Source: an uncultured bacterium
GTDB taxonomy: Bacteria > Planctomycetota > Phycisphaerae > Phycisphaerales > SM1A02
Reading direction: 5' to 3'
Length of the DNA stretch: 12,641 bases
Assembly: GCA_903918555.1 (NCBI GenBank)
Contig: CAIXEV010000086.1
Span: 1-12,641 of the forward strand
Part shown: positions 1-7,524 of the stretch, piece by piece
Numbering within the stretch: position 1 is the stretch's first letter
Layout of the letters: the number at the start of each line of letters is the position of its first letter
Notes under the pieces: model-generated
Seen by the model: only the letters and a program-made list of their open reading frames with translations
Told to the model about the DNA's origin: nothing
Database searches by the model: none
Position numbers and translations under genes: made by a program

Positions 1-1240
1 CCTGCTTGAGCTTCGCGAGCGCGGGCGCGACCGCAGCGAGGCCGCCGATCGAGGCGAGGTCGAGCTTCGTCTTCACAATCGCGTAGCGCGGCATCGCGTC
101 GACGATTCTTGAGAGCGGTTCGCTGCGGCTTGCGAGAAGGTCGAGCACCAGCGCCATCGCGCTGAGCGAATCGCGCACCCAGCAGACCTCGGGCACGATC
201 ACGCCGCCGTTGCCTTCGCCGCCGAGGAGGCCCTTCGCGGGCTTGAGCGCGCCGACCACATTCGCCTCGCCGACCGCGGTGCGGTGGACGACGGCGCCCG
301 GGAACTTCGCCGCGATGTCGTCGATCATGCGTGAGGTCGACAGATTCGCCGCGAGCGCGAACGGCCCGCGCAGTTCAAGCATGCGCTGCGCCGCGAGCAC
401 CAGCGTGTATTCCTCGCCGATGTAGCGGCCGTTCTCGTCGACGATCGCGAGGCGGTCTGCGTCCGGGTCCTGCGCGAAGCCGCACGCGGCGCGGCCGTTC
501 TCGGCGCGCACCTTCGCGGCGAGGTCGCCGAGGTTCTCCGCGGTCGGCTCGGGCGTGTGGCCGAAGATGCCCGTCATCTCGCCGTAGATATGGGTGACGC
601 CGCAGCCGAGCGCGTCGAGCATCATGCGCCCGCCCGCGCAGCCCGACGCGTTCACGCTGTCGAGGACGACATGGAGCTTCTTCGCGCGAATGCGCGCGGC
701 CGCGCCGCCCGCGCCGCCGAGCACCTCGATCACGCGGTCGACATGGCGCTGCGCGGCGCTCGCGTCGGTGGTGATCGAGCCGATCTCGAGCGGCTGCGCG
801 AACGCGATGTCGGCGTTCTTGAATCGCGAAATGATCGCCTCCGCGACCGGCTTCGGCGGCGCGAGGCCGTCGCCGTCGAGGCACTTGAGGCCGTTCCACT
901 CGATCGGGTTGTGGCTGGCGGTGACCGCCATGCCGCCGTCCGCCCCGAGCGCGCGGATCATGAGCCCGACCGTCGGCGTCATCGCCACGCCGATGTCAAC
1001 CACATCGCAGCCGACCGACGCAAGTGCGCCCTGCACGGCGCGCGCAAGCGATTCGCCGCCGAAGCGGCCGTCGCGCGCGACCACGAGCTTCGGCCGACGC
1101 CCCGCGACGAGCGTGCGGATATGTGAACCGAACGCGGCCGCGAAGGTCGCTGCGACGACCGGGGTCATCGTCTTGCCGACGATGCCGCGGGCGCCTGAGA
1201 CGGAGAGCATGAGAGGGGCGTCGGAGGTCGCGTGTGCCAT
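1..1240 (-). CDS. glmM: Phosphohexomutase, GlmM/phosphomannomutase type (partial, C-terminus off the left edge)
   Basis: This alpha-D-phosphohexomutase interconverts 6-phospho and 1-phospho sugars. The likeliest role is glucosamine-6-P to glucosamine-1-P for UDP-GlcNAc and peptidoglycan/LPS precursors, in the cytoplasm. About 413 residues are visible. Seen directly: an N-terminal SxSGxRGxVG substrate loop (residues 13-22), the phosphoserine loop TASHNP with Ser109, the metal loop DPDADR (258-263), and a sugar-recognition loop GEGNGG (341-346). Domain 4, the phosphate-binding domain, lies mostly beyond the edge. The start is the ATG at 1240, since the SGARG motif follows closely and a GAG lies 5 nt upstream. 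It is divergent from the pterin gene. The GEGNGG loop differs from GEMSG/GEQSG of textbook PMM/PGM and GlmM, so substrate is inferred; phosphomannomutase is the main alternative. Confidence 0.85.
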   Translation of the reverse strand, partial: MAHATSDAPLMLSVSGARGIVGKTMTPVVAATFAAAFGSHIRTLVAGRRPKLVVARDGRFGGESLARAVQGALASVGCDVVDIGVAMTPTVGLMIRALGADGGMAVTASHNPIEWNGLKCLDGDGLAPPKPVAEAIISRFKNADIAFAQPLEIGSITTDASAAQRHVDRVIEVLGGAGGAAARIRAKKLHVVLDSVNASGCAGGRMMLDALGCGVTHIYGEMTGIFGHTPEPTAENLGDLAAKVRAENGRAACGFAQDPDADRLAIVDENGRYIGEEYTLVLAAQRMLELRGPFALAANLSTSRMIDDIAAKFPGAVVHRTAVGEANVVGALKPAKGLLGGEGNGGVIVPEVCWVRDSLSAMALVLDLLASRSEPLSRIVDAMPRYAIVKTKLDLASIGGLAAVAPALAKLKQ

Positions 1241-1360
1241 GGGTTTCTCGCAGGGGAGGGCGCGAGTGTACGGTCGGGCGTTTCGCGCGGGGAACCCGCG
1301 GGAACCACGCATCGATTGCCGAACCGCCCGCGCACCCGAACGCTACACTCGCCCCGCGCG
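1241..1360. promoter_or_regulatory. Divergent promoter region between glmM and the pterin-synthase gene
   Basis: These 120 bp separate two divergent starts. A TACACT hexamer, a plausible -10 element, occurs once for each direction. On the plus strand it is at 1344-1349, 11 nt before the ATG at 1361. On the minus strand it is at 1265-1270, 24 nt before the ATG at 1240. No good -35 element is seen at 16-18 bp from either. The plus-strand spacing implies an almost leaderless transcript, in line with the lack of a Shine-Dalgarno sequence before 1361. The -10 assignment is inference from shape and from recurrence at other starts in this window. Confidence 0.4.
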
Positions 1361-1762
1361 ATGAATACCCAGCCCGCCCCGTTCGCCATCGAGGTCGAGA
1401 CTTCGTTTGCAGCCGCACATGCGATCCTGCTCGACGGCGTCCGCGAACGCCTGCACGGCCACAACTGGCGCGTCCAGGTGTCGGTGGCGGGAGAGTCGCT
1501 CGATGGCGAGCTCCTCCTCTGCGACTTCCACGCGGTCGAGGGATTGCTCGCCGCGATCGTCGCCCCCTTTCGCGACGGCAATCTGAACGAAACGCCGCCC
1601 TTCGACCGAATGAATCCGTCGGCCGAGGCGCTCGCGCGTCACATCGCGGGCGAACTCGCCGCTCGCCTGAAGACGGCCGATCCGCGCGTCCACCTCGAGT
1701 GGGTGCGCGTGACCGAAGCCCCGAACTGCATCGCCGTGGTGCGCTTGCCGCGCCCGAACTGA
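1361..1762 (+). CDS. 6-pyruvoyltetrahydropterin synthase/QueD family protein, PTPS-III-like (ExxHGH)
   Basis: This 133-residue protein is the normal length for the T-fold PTPS/QueD family, which acts on 7,8-dihydroneopterin triphosphate. Seen directly: the zinc ligands His20 (in FAAAH), His32 and His34 (HGH), a CDF motif at 54-56 matching the family's (M/I)DF, the NPSAE motif (85-89, usual NPTxE), and Glu119, which fits the pterin-anchoring glutamate. The catalytic cysteine of QueD/PTPS (CxxxHGH) is absent and the motif reads E29-R-L-H-G-H. ExxHGH marks the PTPS-III group, reported to cleave the side chain to 6-hydroxymethyldihydropterin and so replace FolB in folate synthesis. The usual Asp-His pair (LDHxxLN) reads FRDGNLN (70-76). 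It lies 23 nt before ppk1 and is probably cotranscribed with it. The ATG at 1361 has no Shine-Dalgarno. Family assignment is firm; the reaction is inferred. Confidence 0.85.
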   Translation: MNTQPAPFAIEVETSFAAAHAILLDGVRERLHGHNWRVQVSVAGESLDGELLLCDFHAVEGLLAAIVAPFRDGNLNETPPFDRMNPSAEALARHIAGELAARLKTADPRVHLEWVRVTEAPNCIAVVRLPRPN

Positions 1763-1785
1763 CGAACCGAAACGAGACCCGACGC

Positions 1786-3963
1786 ATGAACGAAGTCGCG
1801 AAGCCCTCCGATCAGAAGCGCGCGCCCGCACCGAACGACATCGTTCCCCGCGGGCCCGACGACCCGGCGCGCTTCCTCAACCGCGACCTCCAGTGGCTCG
1901 AGTTCAACCGCCGCGTGCTCGCGCAGGCGCTCGATCCGCGCAACCCGCTCCTCGAGCGCGTGCGCTTCCTCGCGATCTTCGGCTCGAATCTCGACGAATT
2001 CTTCATGAAGCGCGTCGGCGGCCTCCGTCGGCAGATCGACGCGGGCGTCGGCAGCCCGCCGTGGGAACCGCTCTCGCCCTCCGACCAGCTGATCCTCATC
2101 CGCGAGCGCGTGCTCGAGCAGACCGGGCTCGCGACCCACGCGTTCCGCGACACGCTCCTTCCGCTCCTCAACCGCGAGTCGATCGAGCTCCTCGGCTGGA
2201 ACGACCTCACCGAGACCGAGCGCATCGAGGCCGAGCTCTGGTACCGCCGCAACATCTTCCCGATCCTCACGCCGCTCGCGGTCGACCCCGGCCACCGCTT
2301 TCCGTTCATCTCGAACATGTCGATCTCGCTCGGCGTGCTGCTGCGCCGCCCGGGCGAGAGCGAGGCGCTCTTCGCGCGCGTGAAGGTGCCCGAGATCGGC
2401 GGCAAGCTCTACCGCTTCGGCCTCTCGCGGCGCTTCATCGCGCTGCAGGACATCATCGCCCACAACCTCGACGACCTCTTCCCGGGCATGGAGATCGTGA
2501 AGGTGCTCCCGTTCCGCGTGACGCGCAACGCCGAGACCGAGCGCGACAACGAGGACGCCGAGGACCTGCTCGAGCAGATCCAGCAGCAGCTGCGCGAACG
2601 CCGCTTCGCGCGCGTGGTGCGGCTCGAGATCGGCGCGAAGGCGAACGAGCGCATCCTGCGCTTCCTCGAGGACGAGCTCGAGCTTTCCGACGACGACATG
2701 TACGAGACCGACGGCATGCTCGACTGGGGAACCGTCAACGAGATCGCGGATCTCGACATGCCCGAGCTGCGCTGGCCGAAGTGGACCCCGGTCGCGCCGG
2801 CGGGCCTCGAGGACGAGAGCTCGGACATCTTCGCGATGATCCGCGCGGGCGACATCCTCGTGCAGCACCCGTACGAGAGCTTCGACCACTCGGTCGAGCA
2901 CTTCATCGAGCAGGCTGCGGCCGACCCGAAGGTCGTCGCGATCAAGCAGGCGCTCTACCGCACGAGCGGCGACTCGCCGTTCATCCCGAGCCTGATCCGC
3001 GCGGCCGAGAGCGGCAAGCAGGTCGCGGTGCTCGTCGAGCTGCGCGCGCGCTTCGACGAGGCGCGCAACATCGTGTGGGCGCGCAAGCTCGAGGACGCGG
3101 GCGTGCATGTCGCGTACGGCGTCGTCGGCTACAAGACGCACACCAAGGTCGCGCTCGTCGTGCGGCAGGAGCAGTCCGGCATCCGCTCCTACGCGCACAT
3201 CGGCACCGGCAACTACAACTCGAAGACCGCGCGCATGTACGAGGACCTCGGCCTCATGACATGCGACGCCTCGATCACGGAGGACCTCATCGGCCTCTTC
3301 AACTACATGACGGGCCGCAGCCGCCAGACCGAGTACCAGAAGCTGCTCGTCGCGCCAGTCGTGATGAAGCGGCGCTTCATCGAGATGATCGAGCGCGAGG
3401 GCGCGCTCGCGAAGGCGGGCAAGGTCGGCCGCATCATCGCCAAGATGAACCAGATCGAGGACCGCAGCGTCACCGACGCGCTCTACCGCGCGTCGATGGA
3501 CGGGGTGCAGATCGACCTCATCGTGCGCGGGTTCTGCTGCGTGCGCCCGGGCGTCAAGGGCCTGAGCGACCACATCCGCGTGACCTCGACCATCGGCCGG
3601 TTCCTCGAGCACAGCCGCATCTTCTGGTTCGGAAACGGCCGGGCCGATCCGCTCGACGGCGACTTCTACATCGGCAGCGCCGACTGGATGTACCGCAACC
3701 TCAACACGCGCGTCGAGTGCGCGACGCCCATCGAGCAGCGCGCGCACCGCGAGCGTCTGTGGCACATCCTGCAGCTTCACATGACCGACCGTCGCCAGCG
3801 CTGGCTGATGAAGCCGGACGGCTCGTACGAGCTGAGCGATCCGGCGGTCGTGGCGGGCGGCGTGGTGTCCTCCGATCCGGCGTTCATCGGCACGCACCAG
3901 CGGCTGATGCAGGAGGCGCTCGAATCGCGCGCCCGCGCCGACTCGATGCGGCTCGGCAGCTGA
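1786..3963 (+). CDS. ppk1: Polyphosphate kinase 1
   Basis: Polyphosphate kinase reversibly transfers the gamma phosphate of ATP onto polyphosphate, serving phosphate storage and stress responses. The 725-residue protein is slightly longer than E. coli PPK (688). Seen directly: the N-terminal RFLNRDLQWLEFNRRVL and SNLDEFFMKR helices, a GDILVQHPYESF motif, and two PLD-like catalytic domains. His452 (in YKTHTK) matches the autophosphorylated His435 of E. coli. His471 (AHIGTGNYN) and His609 (FLEHSRIFWFGN) match His454 and His592, all three with the same offset of 17. All catalytic histidines are therefore present. About 25 variable residues precede the first conserved block, and a longer ORF upstream in the same frame shows only Arg-rich shadow sequence. 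It lies 23 nt after the pterin gene in a probable operon. No convincing terminator follows before the convergent pilin gene. Confidence 0.97.
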   Translation: MNEVAKPSDQKRAPAPNDIVPRGPDDPARFLNRDLQWLEFNRRVLAQALDPRNPLLERVRFLAIFGSNLDEFFMKRVGGLRRQIDAGVGSPPWEPLSPSDQLILIRERVLEQTGLATHAFRDTLLPLLNRESIELLGWNDLTETERIEAELWYRRNIFPILTPLAVDPGHRFPFISNMSISLGVLLRRPGESEALFARVKVPEIGGKLYRFGLSRRFIALQDIIAHNLDDLFPGMEIVKVLPFRVTRNAETERDNEDAEDLLEQIQQQLRERRFARVVRLEIGAKANERILRFLEDELELSDDDMYETDGMLDWGTVNEIADLDMPELRWPKWTPVAPAGLEDESSDIFAMIRAGDILVQHPYESFDHSVEHFIEQAAADPKVVAIKQALYRTSGDSPFIPSLIRAAESGKQVAVLVELRARFDEARNIVWARKLEDAGVHVAYGVVGYKTHTKVALVVRQEQSGIRSYAHIGTGNYNSKTARMYEDLGLMTCDASITEDLIGLFNYMTGRSRQTEYQKLLVAPVVMKRRFIEMIEREGALAKAGKVGRIIAKMNQIEDRSVTDALYRASMDGVQIDLIVRGFCCVRPGVKGLSDHIRVTSTIGRFLEHSRIFWFGNGRADPLDGDFYIGSADWMYRNLNTRVECATPIEQRAHRERLWHILQLHMTDRRQRWLMKPDGSYELSDPAVVAGGVVSSDPAFIGTHQRLMQEALESRARADSMRLGS

Positions 3964-3996
3964 GGCCGTCGACGCGCCGCGCGCGCTCCTCTCGCT
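3964..3996. other. Convergent gap between ppk1 and the last prepilin gene
   Basis: Only 33 bp separate the two convergent stop codons. The gap is GC-rich, with an alternating GCGC run, and I see no stem followed by a T-run on either strand. Termination here may be Rho-dependent or occur within the opposing genes. Confidence 0.5.
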
Positions 3997-4584
3997 TCAC
4001 CACGGCGAACGCCGCGGCGAACCCGTTCCCACGAGCCGAAGCGGTGTGACTTCGTCGCCCTCGATCGCAAGCTGCGCCTCGGGGTCGCCCTCGACCGTGA
4101 GGTCGAAGGACGCCCGCACGAGCGCGGTTCCCTTCTCGAACTCGAGCGTGAACGCGCCGCGCTCGGCGCCGTCCTCGTCGACCGGGCCGCGCACGCCCGA
4201 GAGCAGCGTGCGTTCGTCGCCCGTTCCCGCGCGGATGAAGAGCGTCTCCGCGGCGCGGTCGAGCCGCAGCGACACCGTCTCGCCGCTCGCGAGCGTGATC
4301 TCGATCGCGTCGCCGCGCACGAAGCGGTCGCGCGGGTCGTCGGGAAGCGGGCCGAACGCGGCGCCCGTGCGGACGAGCGTGAGGATCCGCTGCGCGACGA
4401 TGCGGCTGGTCATGTGGGTCGACGACTGCTCGACGCTCGCCTGGTAGCCGCGGAACGCCGCCTGCAGCGCCATGAGCATCGCGGCGAGCAGGGTCGCTGT
4501 GATCGCGAGCGCGATGAGGAGCTCGATGAGCGTGAGTCCGCGCCGCGCGCGCGCGAGGCGAGTGAAGCGGCGCCGCCGCGTCAT
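3997..4584 (-). CDS. Type IV/type II secretion minor prepilin (GspJ/PilW-like)
   Basis: This 195-residue protein is read as a minor prepilin of a type IV pilus or type II secretion-like machine. Seen directly: an Arg-rich leader (residues 1-16) ending in Gly16, then LTLIELLIALAITATLLAAM. This is a class III prepilin peptidase site with Glu at mature position 5, followed by the hydrophobic alpha-1 helix. Leu replaces the usual Phe at mature +1. Downstream come a helical stretch with paired glutamines and serines and a beta-rich C-terminal half, the usual size and order for GspJ. The ATG overlaps the stop of the preceding gene as ATGA (4581-4584), with GGGAG a few bases upstream. It is the last gene of the operon and converges on ppk1, 33 bp apart. 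The exact subclass (GspJ versus PilW) is inferred from order and size. Confidence 0.8.
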   Translation of the reverse strand: MTRRRRFTRLARARRGLTLIELLIALAITATLLAAMLMALQAAFRGYQASVEQSSTHMTSRIVAQRILTLVRTGAAFGPLPDDPRDRFVRGDAIEITLASGETVSLRLDRAAETLFIRAGTGDERTLLSGVRGPVDEDGAERGAFTLEFEKGTALVRASFDLTVEGDPEAQLAIEGDEVTPLRLVGTGSPRRSPW

Positions 4585-6968
4585 GGCGCGGCTCCCTCGC
4601 GGTAGGTGGCGGCGACCGGATCGACCGAGATCGGCCACGGCACGCCGTCGGGCAGCTTCGCGTCGGGGTCGTAGCGCAGGCGGATCTCGCCGAAGCCCGC
4701 GAAACCCGCGCTCCCCGGCAGCGCGCCCTCGCCGTCGCCGTCGCCGGCGCCGAAGTAGCCGATCGTGGTGTTGAACGACTCGGGAATCCCGTTGAACGAG
4801 AGCGGTCCCTGGCCGGCGACCGGGCGGAAGGTCATGAGCAGCGTGCCGAAGAGATCGGCGGTGCCGCGGATATCCATCACGCCTGCGACGATCGTTCCGC
4901 GCAGGCGCACGCGCGGCGTGAGGTCGGGGTCGCTCGCGACCTCGTTCGCGAAGTTGCCGACATCGACCGACCAGCCGGGCAGCATGATCGAGCTGCGCTG
5001 GAGCCGGTCGAGCTTCTCCGCGCCGAGCGCGAGGAGCATCGCGCGCAGCGTGGCGGCGTCGGCCTGCAGCAGGATCTCCGGATCGTTCGGATCGCTGTAG
5101 AAACGCGTGGCGCCCGTGATCTGCACCTTGTTGCGCCAGTGGGTGTACTGCGCGGGCGTGTCGCCTGCGATCGAGCCGAGGAAGGTGCATCCGTCGAAGC
5201 GGACCGAGTTCGAGTGGGGCCGCGTGTCGGCGAGCGTGGTCGAGCCGAGTTGCGCCGTCACCGATGGAAAGCGCTGGGCGAAGCTCACCGAGCCGTCGCT
5301 TGCGTTCACGGCCTTGAGCGCGCCGGCGTAGTTCCACTTGACATCGCCGCATGCCGGCTCGGTCTCGATGTAGCAGGTGCCGAGGAAGGTGCAGTTCCGG
5401 AAGAGCGCGTTGAGGCCCTTGGGAATGCGCACATCGGTGAAGGTGATGCCGTCGTAGATCGGGCGCTGGTAGAAGTCGTAGGCGGTCGGGGAACCGAACG
5501 GAACCGCTTCGTGCGGCGCGGATGCGGCGGGCGTGTGCGAGCCGCCGCTCGAGACGCCCGCCGCCGCCTGCGCTGCGAAATTCGGCTGCGCCTGCGTGCT
5601 GAACCACTGCGCCGAGGCCGCGAAGTCGGCGGTGCCGATCTCGCGCAGCTCGCGCGCGTCGACCTCGAAACGCGACGCGGCCTCGCGGTCGTCCGGCGCG
5701 ACCGGCCCCTGCGCGAGGCGTTGCCACGGCTCGCCCGAGGTGTCCTCCCACGCGGCCTCCTCGACGGCGAACGCGAGGCTTCCGTGCACCTTTGCGTAGA
5801 CATCGAGCGAGTCGAGCACGCCGTCGGAGTAGCCGAGCCGCACATCGCGCGCGTCGACCACGCCGTCGCCGTTGCGGTCTGGCACCGCGAGGTCGATGAG
5901 GCGCGCGAGCTGGTCGTCGACGCCGGTGAACTCCGCGCTGATCTCGCCGAGTCCCGCTTGAACCGCGCGCGTCTCGTCCCACGCCACGCCGCCGTCGCCG
6001 TCCGCGTCGAACTCCCCGAGGAAGAGATCGAAGTCGTCGACGAAGCCGTTGCCGTCGACATCGGCGAGTCCGAGCGCGCCGAGGTTGCCGCCCTCGACGG
6101 AGTGCGCGGGACGCAGCCGTCCGTCGCCATCGACATCGGCGGCGGCGACCGCCGCGACGAGCGCGTCGAGCCGCGCGTCGAGCGCGGGCGTGAGGTCGCG
6201 GAAATCGCCGCGCATCACGAGCGGATCGCCGTTCGCGGCGGTGAGTTCGCCGGCGACCGTGCCGTAGCGCGTGCCGAGCGGACCCTCGACGAGCACATTC
6301 TTCCCGATCATCACGCGGTTCGGCGAGAGCAGCGCGTACTCGATGCGCTTGCCGATGCGGAAGTCCATCGACAGCGTGCGGCGGATGTCGCCCGCGACGC
6401 CGAGCGCGGTGACGCGGATGTTCGGCGTTCCCTCGACGCGCGCGTAGGTGAGCCGGAACCACACGCGGCCGTCGCCTTCCTCGAGGCGCAGCGGGCGCGT
6501 GGCGAGCGTGCCGTCCGATGCGATCGACGGCAGCGTGGCGTCGACGGCATCGGGCGAGAAGGCGCCGCGGTCGGCGCGATGCGCGTCGCGCAGCGCCTCC
6601 GCGAGTCCGGCGGGCGACAGCGGGCCGTCGAAGCCTGCGGGCGGGAGCACCGACACCGTGCCGTCGGCGAGCGTCCACGAGCCGTTCCAGAGGCGCGTCG
6701 CGAAGCCGTCGTCGACCACGCCGCGCGCGACGACGAACCGCGACGACTCGCGCGCGAGCCGGTGCGCCGCGAAGACGAGGCCGCTCTCCGCCGCTCCCTG
6801 CGCGCGCGCCGCGAGCAGCGCGCCGTCGGCTGCGCGCAGGTTCGCCTGCGCCACCACGGCCATCGACGCGGCGAGCGAACCGAGCACGACGAGCATCAGG
6901 AGCGCGAACACGCTCGCCATGCCGCGGCGATGCGAGGGTCGGACGCGCTTGTTCGCTCGGGTCTTCAT
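4581..6968 (-). CDS. Large PilX/GspK-like prepilin with EF-hand/dockerin-type calcium loops and a beta-helix-like C-terminus
   Basis: This 795-residue envelope protein is unusually big for a minor pilin. The N-terminus has a basic leader ending in RRG (residue 16) and then a hydrophobic segment (about 17-41, MASVFALLMLVVLGSLAASM). It resembles PilX_N: mature position 5 is Phe, not Glu, as is common in PilX. Residues 278-375 contain four EF-hand-type loops beginning at D278, D303, D321 and D364 (DxDGDG, DxDGNG, DxDGDG, DxNGDG). The third is a textbook 12-residue loop closing with Glu332. The C-terminal half has short beta-type repeats with CTFLG at 526-530 and again at 594-598. Its only cysteines are 526, 532, 540 and 594. 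Both ends overlap neighbours by 4 bp (ATGA), and the ATG at 6968 has no Shine-Dalgarno of its own, so coupling is likely. A calcium-dependent tip or adhesin role is inference. Confidence 0.8.
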   Translation of the reverse strand: MKTRANKRVRPSHRRGMASVFALLMLVVLGSLAASMAVVAQANLRAADGALLAARAQGAAESGLVFAAHRLARESSRFVVARGVVDDGFATRLWNGSWTLADGTVSVLPPAGFDGPLSPAGLAEALRDAHRADRGAFSPDAVDATLPSIASDGTLATRPLRLEEGDGRVWFRLTYARVEGTPNIRVTALGVAGDIRRTLSMDFRIGKRIEYALLSPNRVMIGKNVLVEGPLGTRYGTVAGELTAANGDPLVMRGDFRDLTPALDARLDALVAAVAAADVDGDGRLRPAHSVEGGNLGALGLADVDGNGFVDDFDLFLGEFDADGDGGVAWDETRAVQAGLGEISAEFTGVDDQLARLIDLAVPDRNGDGVVDARDVRLGYSDGVLDSLDVYAKVHGSLAFAVEEAAWEDTSGEPWQRLAQGPVAPDDREAASRFEVDARELREIGTADFAASAQWFSTQAQPNFAAQAAAGVSSGGSHTPAASAPHEAVPFGSPTAYDFYQRPIYDGITFTDVRIPKGLNALFRNCTFLGTCYIETEPACGDVKWNYAGALKAVNASDGSVSFAQRFPSVTAQLGSTTLADTRPHSNSVRFDGCTFLGSIAGDTPAQYTHWRNKVQITGATRFYSDPNDPEILLQADAATLRAMLLALGAEKLDRLQRSSIMLPGWSVDVGNFANEVASDPDLTPRVRLRGTIVAGVMDIRGTADLFGTLLMTFRPVAGQGPLSFNGIPESFNTTIGYFGAGDGDGEGALPGSAGFAGFGEIRLRYDPDAKLPDGVPWPISVDPVAATYREGAAP

Positions 6969-7516
6969 CGGCGCGGGGCGATCCACGAGACGCGGGTGCA
7001 TTCGCGCGGGGCCTCGCCGGCCGCCGCGCGGCGCTCGACGACCACGGTCACGCGCATGAGGTCGCTCGCGCCGTCGTCGACGGTGCGCGTGAGCTCGAAG
7101 GGATCGATGTTCTCGACGACGACGCGCTGGCGCCAGCCGTCCATGTCGGCGATCGGCTCGCGCAGGGCGTTGAGCGGACCGCTTCCGTCGGCCGCGTCGA
7201 AGGCCGCGCCGTCGAAGTCGTCGAGGTCGTCGAAGTCGCCCGCGCCGCTCTCGTCCGGCTCCGCGCCCCAGAGGTCGTCGTTGGTCACGGGGTCGCGCTG
7301 CGGCAGGCCGAGCATCAGCTCGCGCATCTCCGCGCCGAGCTGCTGCGCGGTCGCGGCCTCCGCGGCCCACTCGTTCTGCAGGTGGAACGCGCGCTGCGCG
7401 CCCATCACAGCCACGATGCCGCTGCCGACGATCATCGTGGCGATCGCGGCCTCGATGAGCGTGAAGCCGCGCGCACGGGAGAGCGGAGGTCTTCGCGACG
7501 GAGCGCAGCGCGGCAT
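6965..7516 (-). CDS. PilV/GspI-like minor prepilin with an acidic segment
   Basis: This 183-residue minor prepilin has a basic leader ending in RARG (Gly17), then FTLIEAAIATMIVGSGIVAVM. That is a canonical prepilin peptidase site, with mature Phe1 and Glu5, leading into the transmembrane alpha-1 helix. Residues 80-110 hold 13 Asp/Glu residues, including DFDDLDDFDG, which recalls the DDVDDYxG-type segment known in several MSHA/PulG-family pilins. The ATG at 7516 was chosen because GAGG lies 6 nt upstream. An in-frame GTG at 7528 overlaps the pilC stop as GTGA and would add only four residues. The 3' end overlaps the next gene by 4 bp. Function as an initiating or priming minor pilin is inferred from family and context. 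Confidence 0.82.
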   Translation of the reverse strand: MPRCAPSRRPPLSRARGFTLIEAAIATMIVGSGIVAVMGAQRAFHLQNEWAAEAATAQQLGAEMRELMLGLPQRDPVTNDDLWGAEPDESGAGDFDDLDDFDGAAFDAADGSGPLNALREPIADMDGWRQRVVVENIDPFELTRTVDDGASDLMRVTVVVERRAAAGEAPRECTRVSWIAPRR

Positions 7517-7524
7517 CGTGGTCC

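Noticed and set aside
1234..1785. An in-frame N-terminal extension of ppk1
   Set aside because: It runs antiparallel to glmM and then over the pterin gene in another frame, and is rich in Arg and Pro. The ATG at 1786 lies after the pterin stop and shortly before the first conserved PPK block.
1639..3897. A 752-codon open frame on the minus strand across ppk1
   Set aside because: It is antisense to a complete, motif-perfect ppk1 and its translation is a monotonous Ala/Arg/Asp/Val/Glu/His mix. Such mirror frames are expected in very GC-rich coding DNA.
4003..4014. Hairpin terminator at the convergent ppk1/prepilin junction (CGGC...GCCG)
   Set aside because: The stem is only 4-5 bp, lies inside the prepilin coding end and has no T-run.
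3997..6678. One 893-residue protein covering the last prepilin and a frame inside the PilX-like gene
   Set aside because: The part upstream of 4584 is Arg-rich shadow sequence of the larger pilin gene. The true gene starts with a prepilin leader at 4584, overlapping the previous stop.
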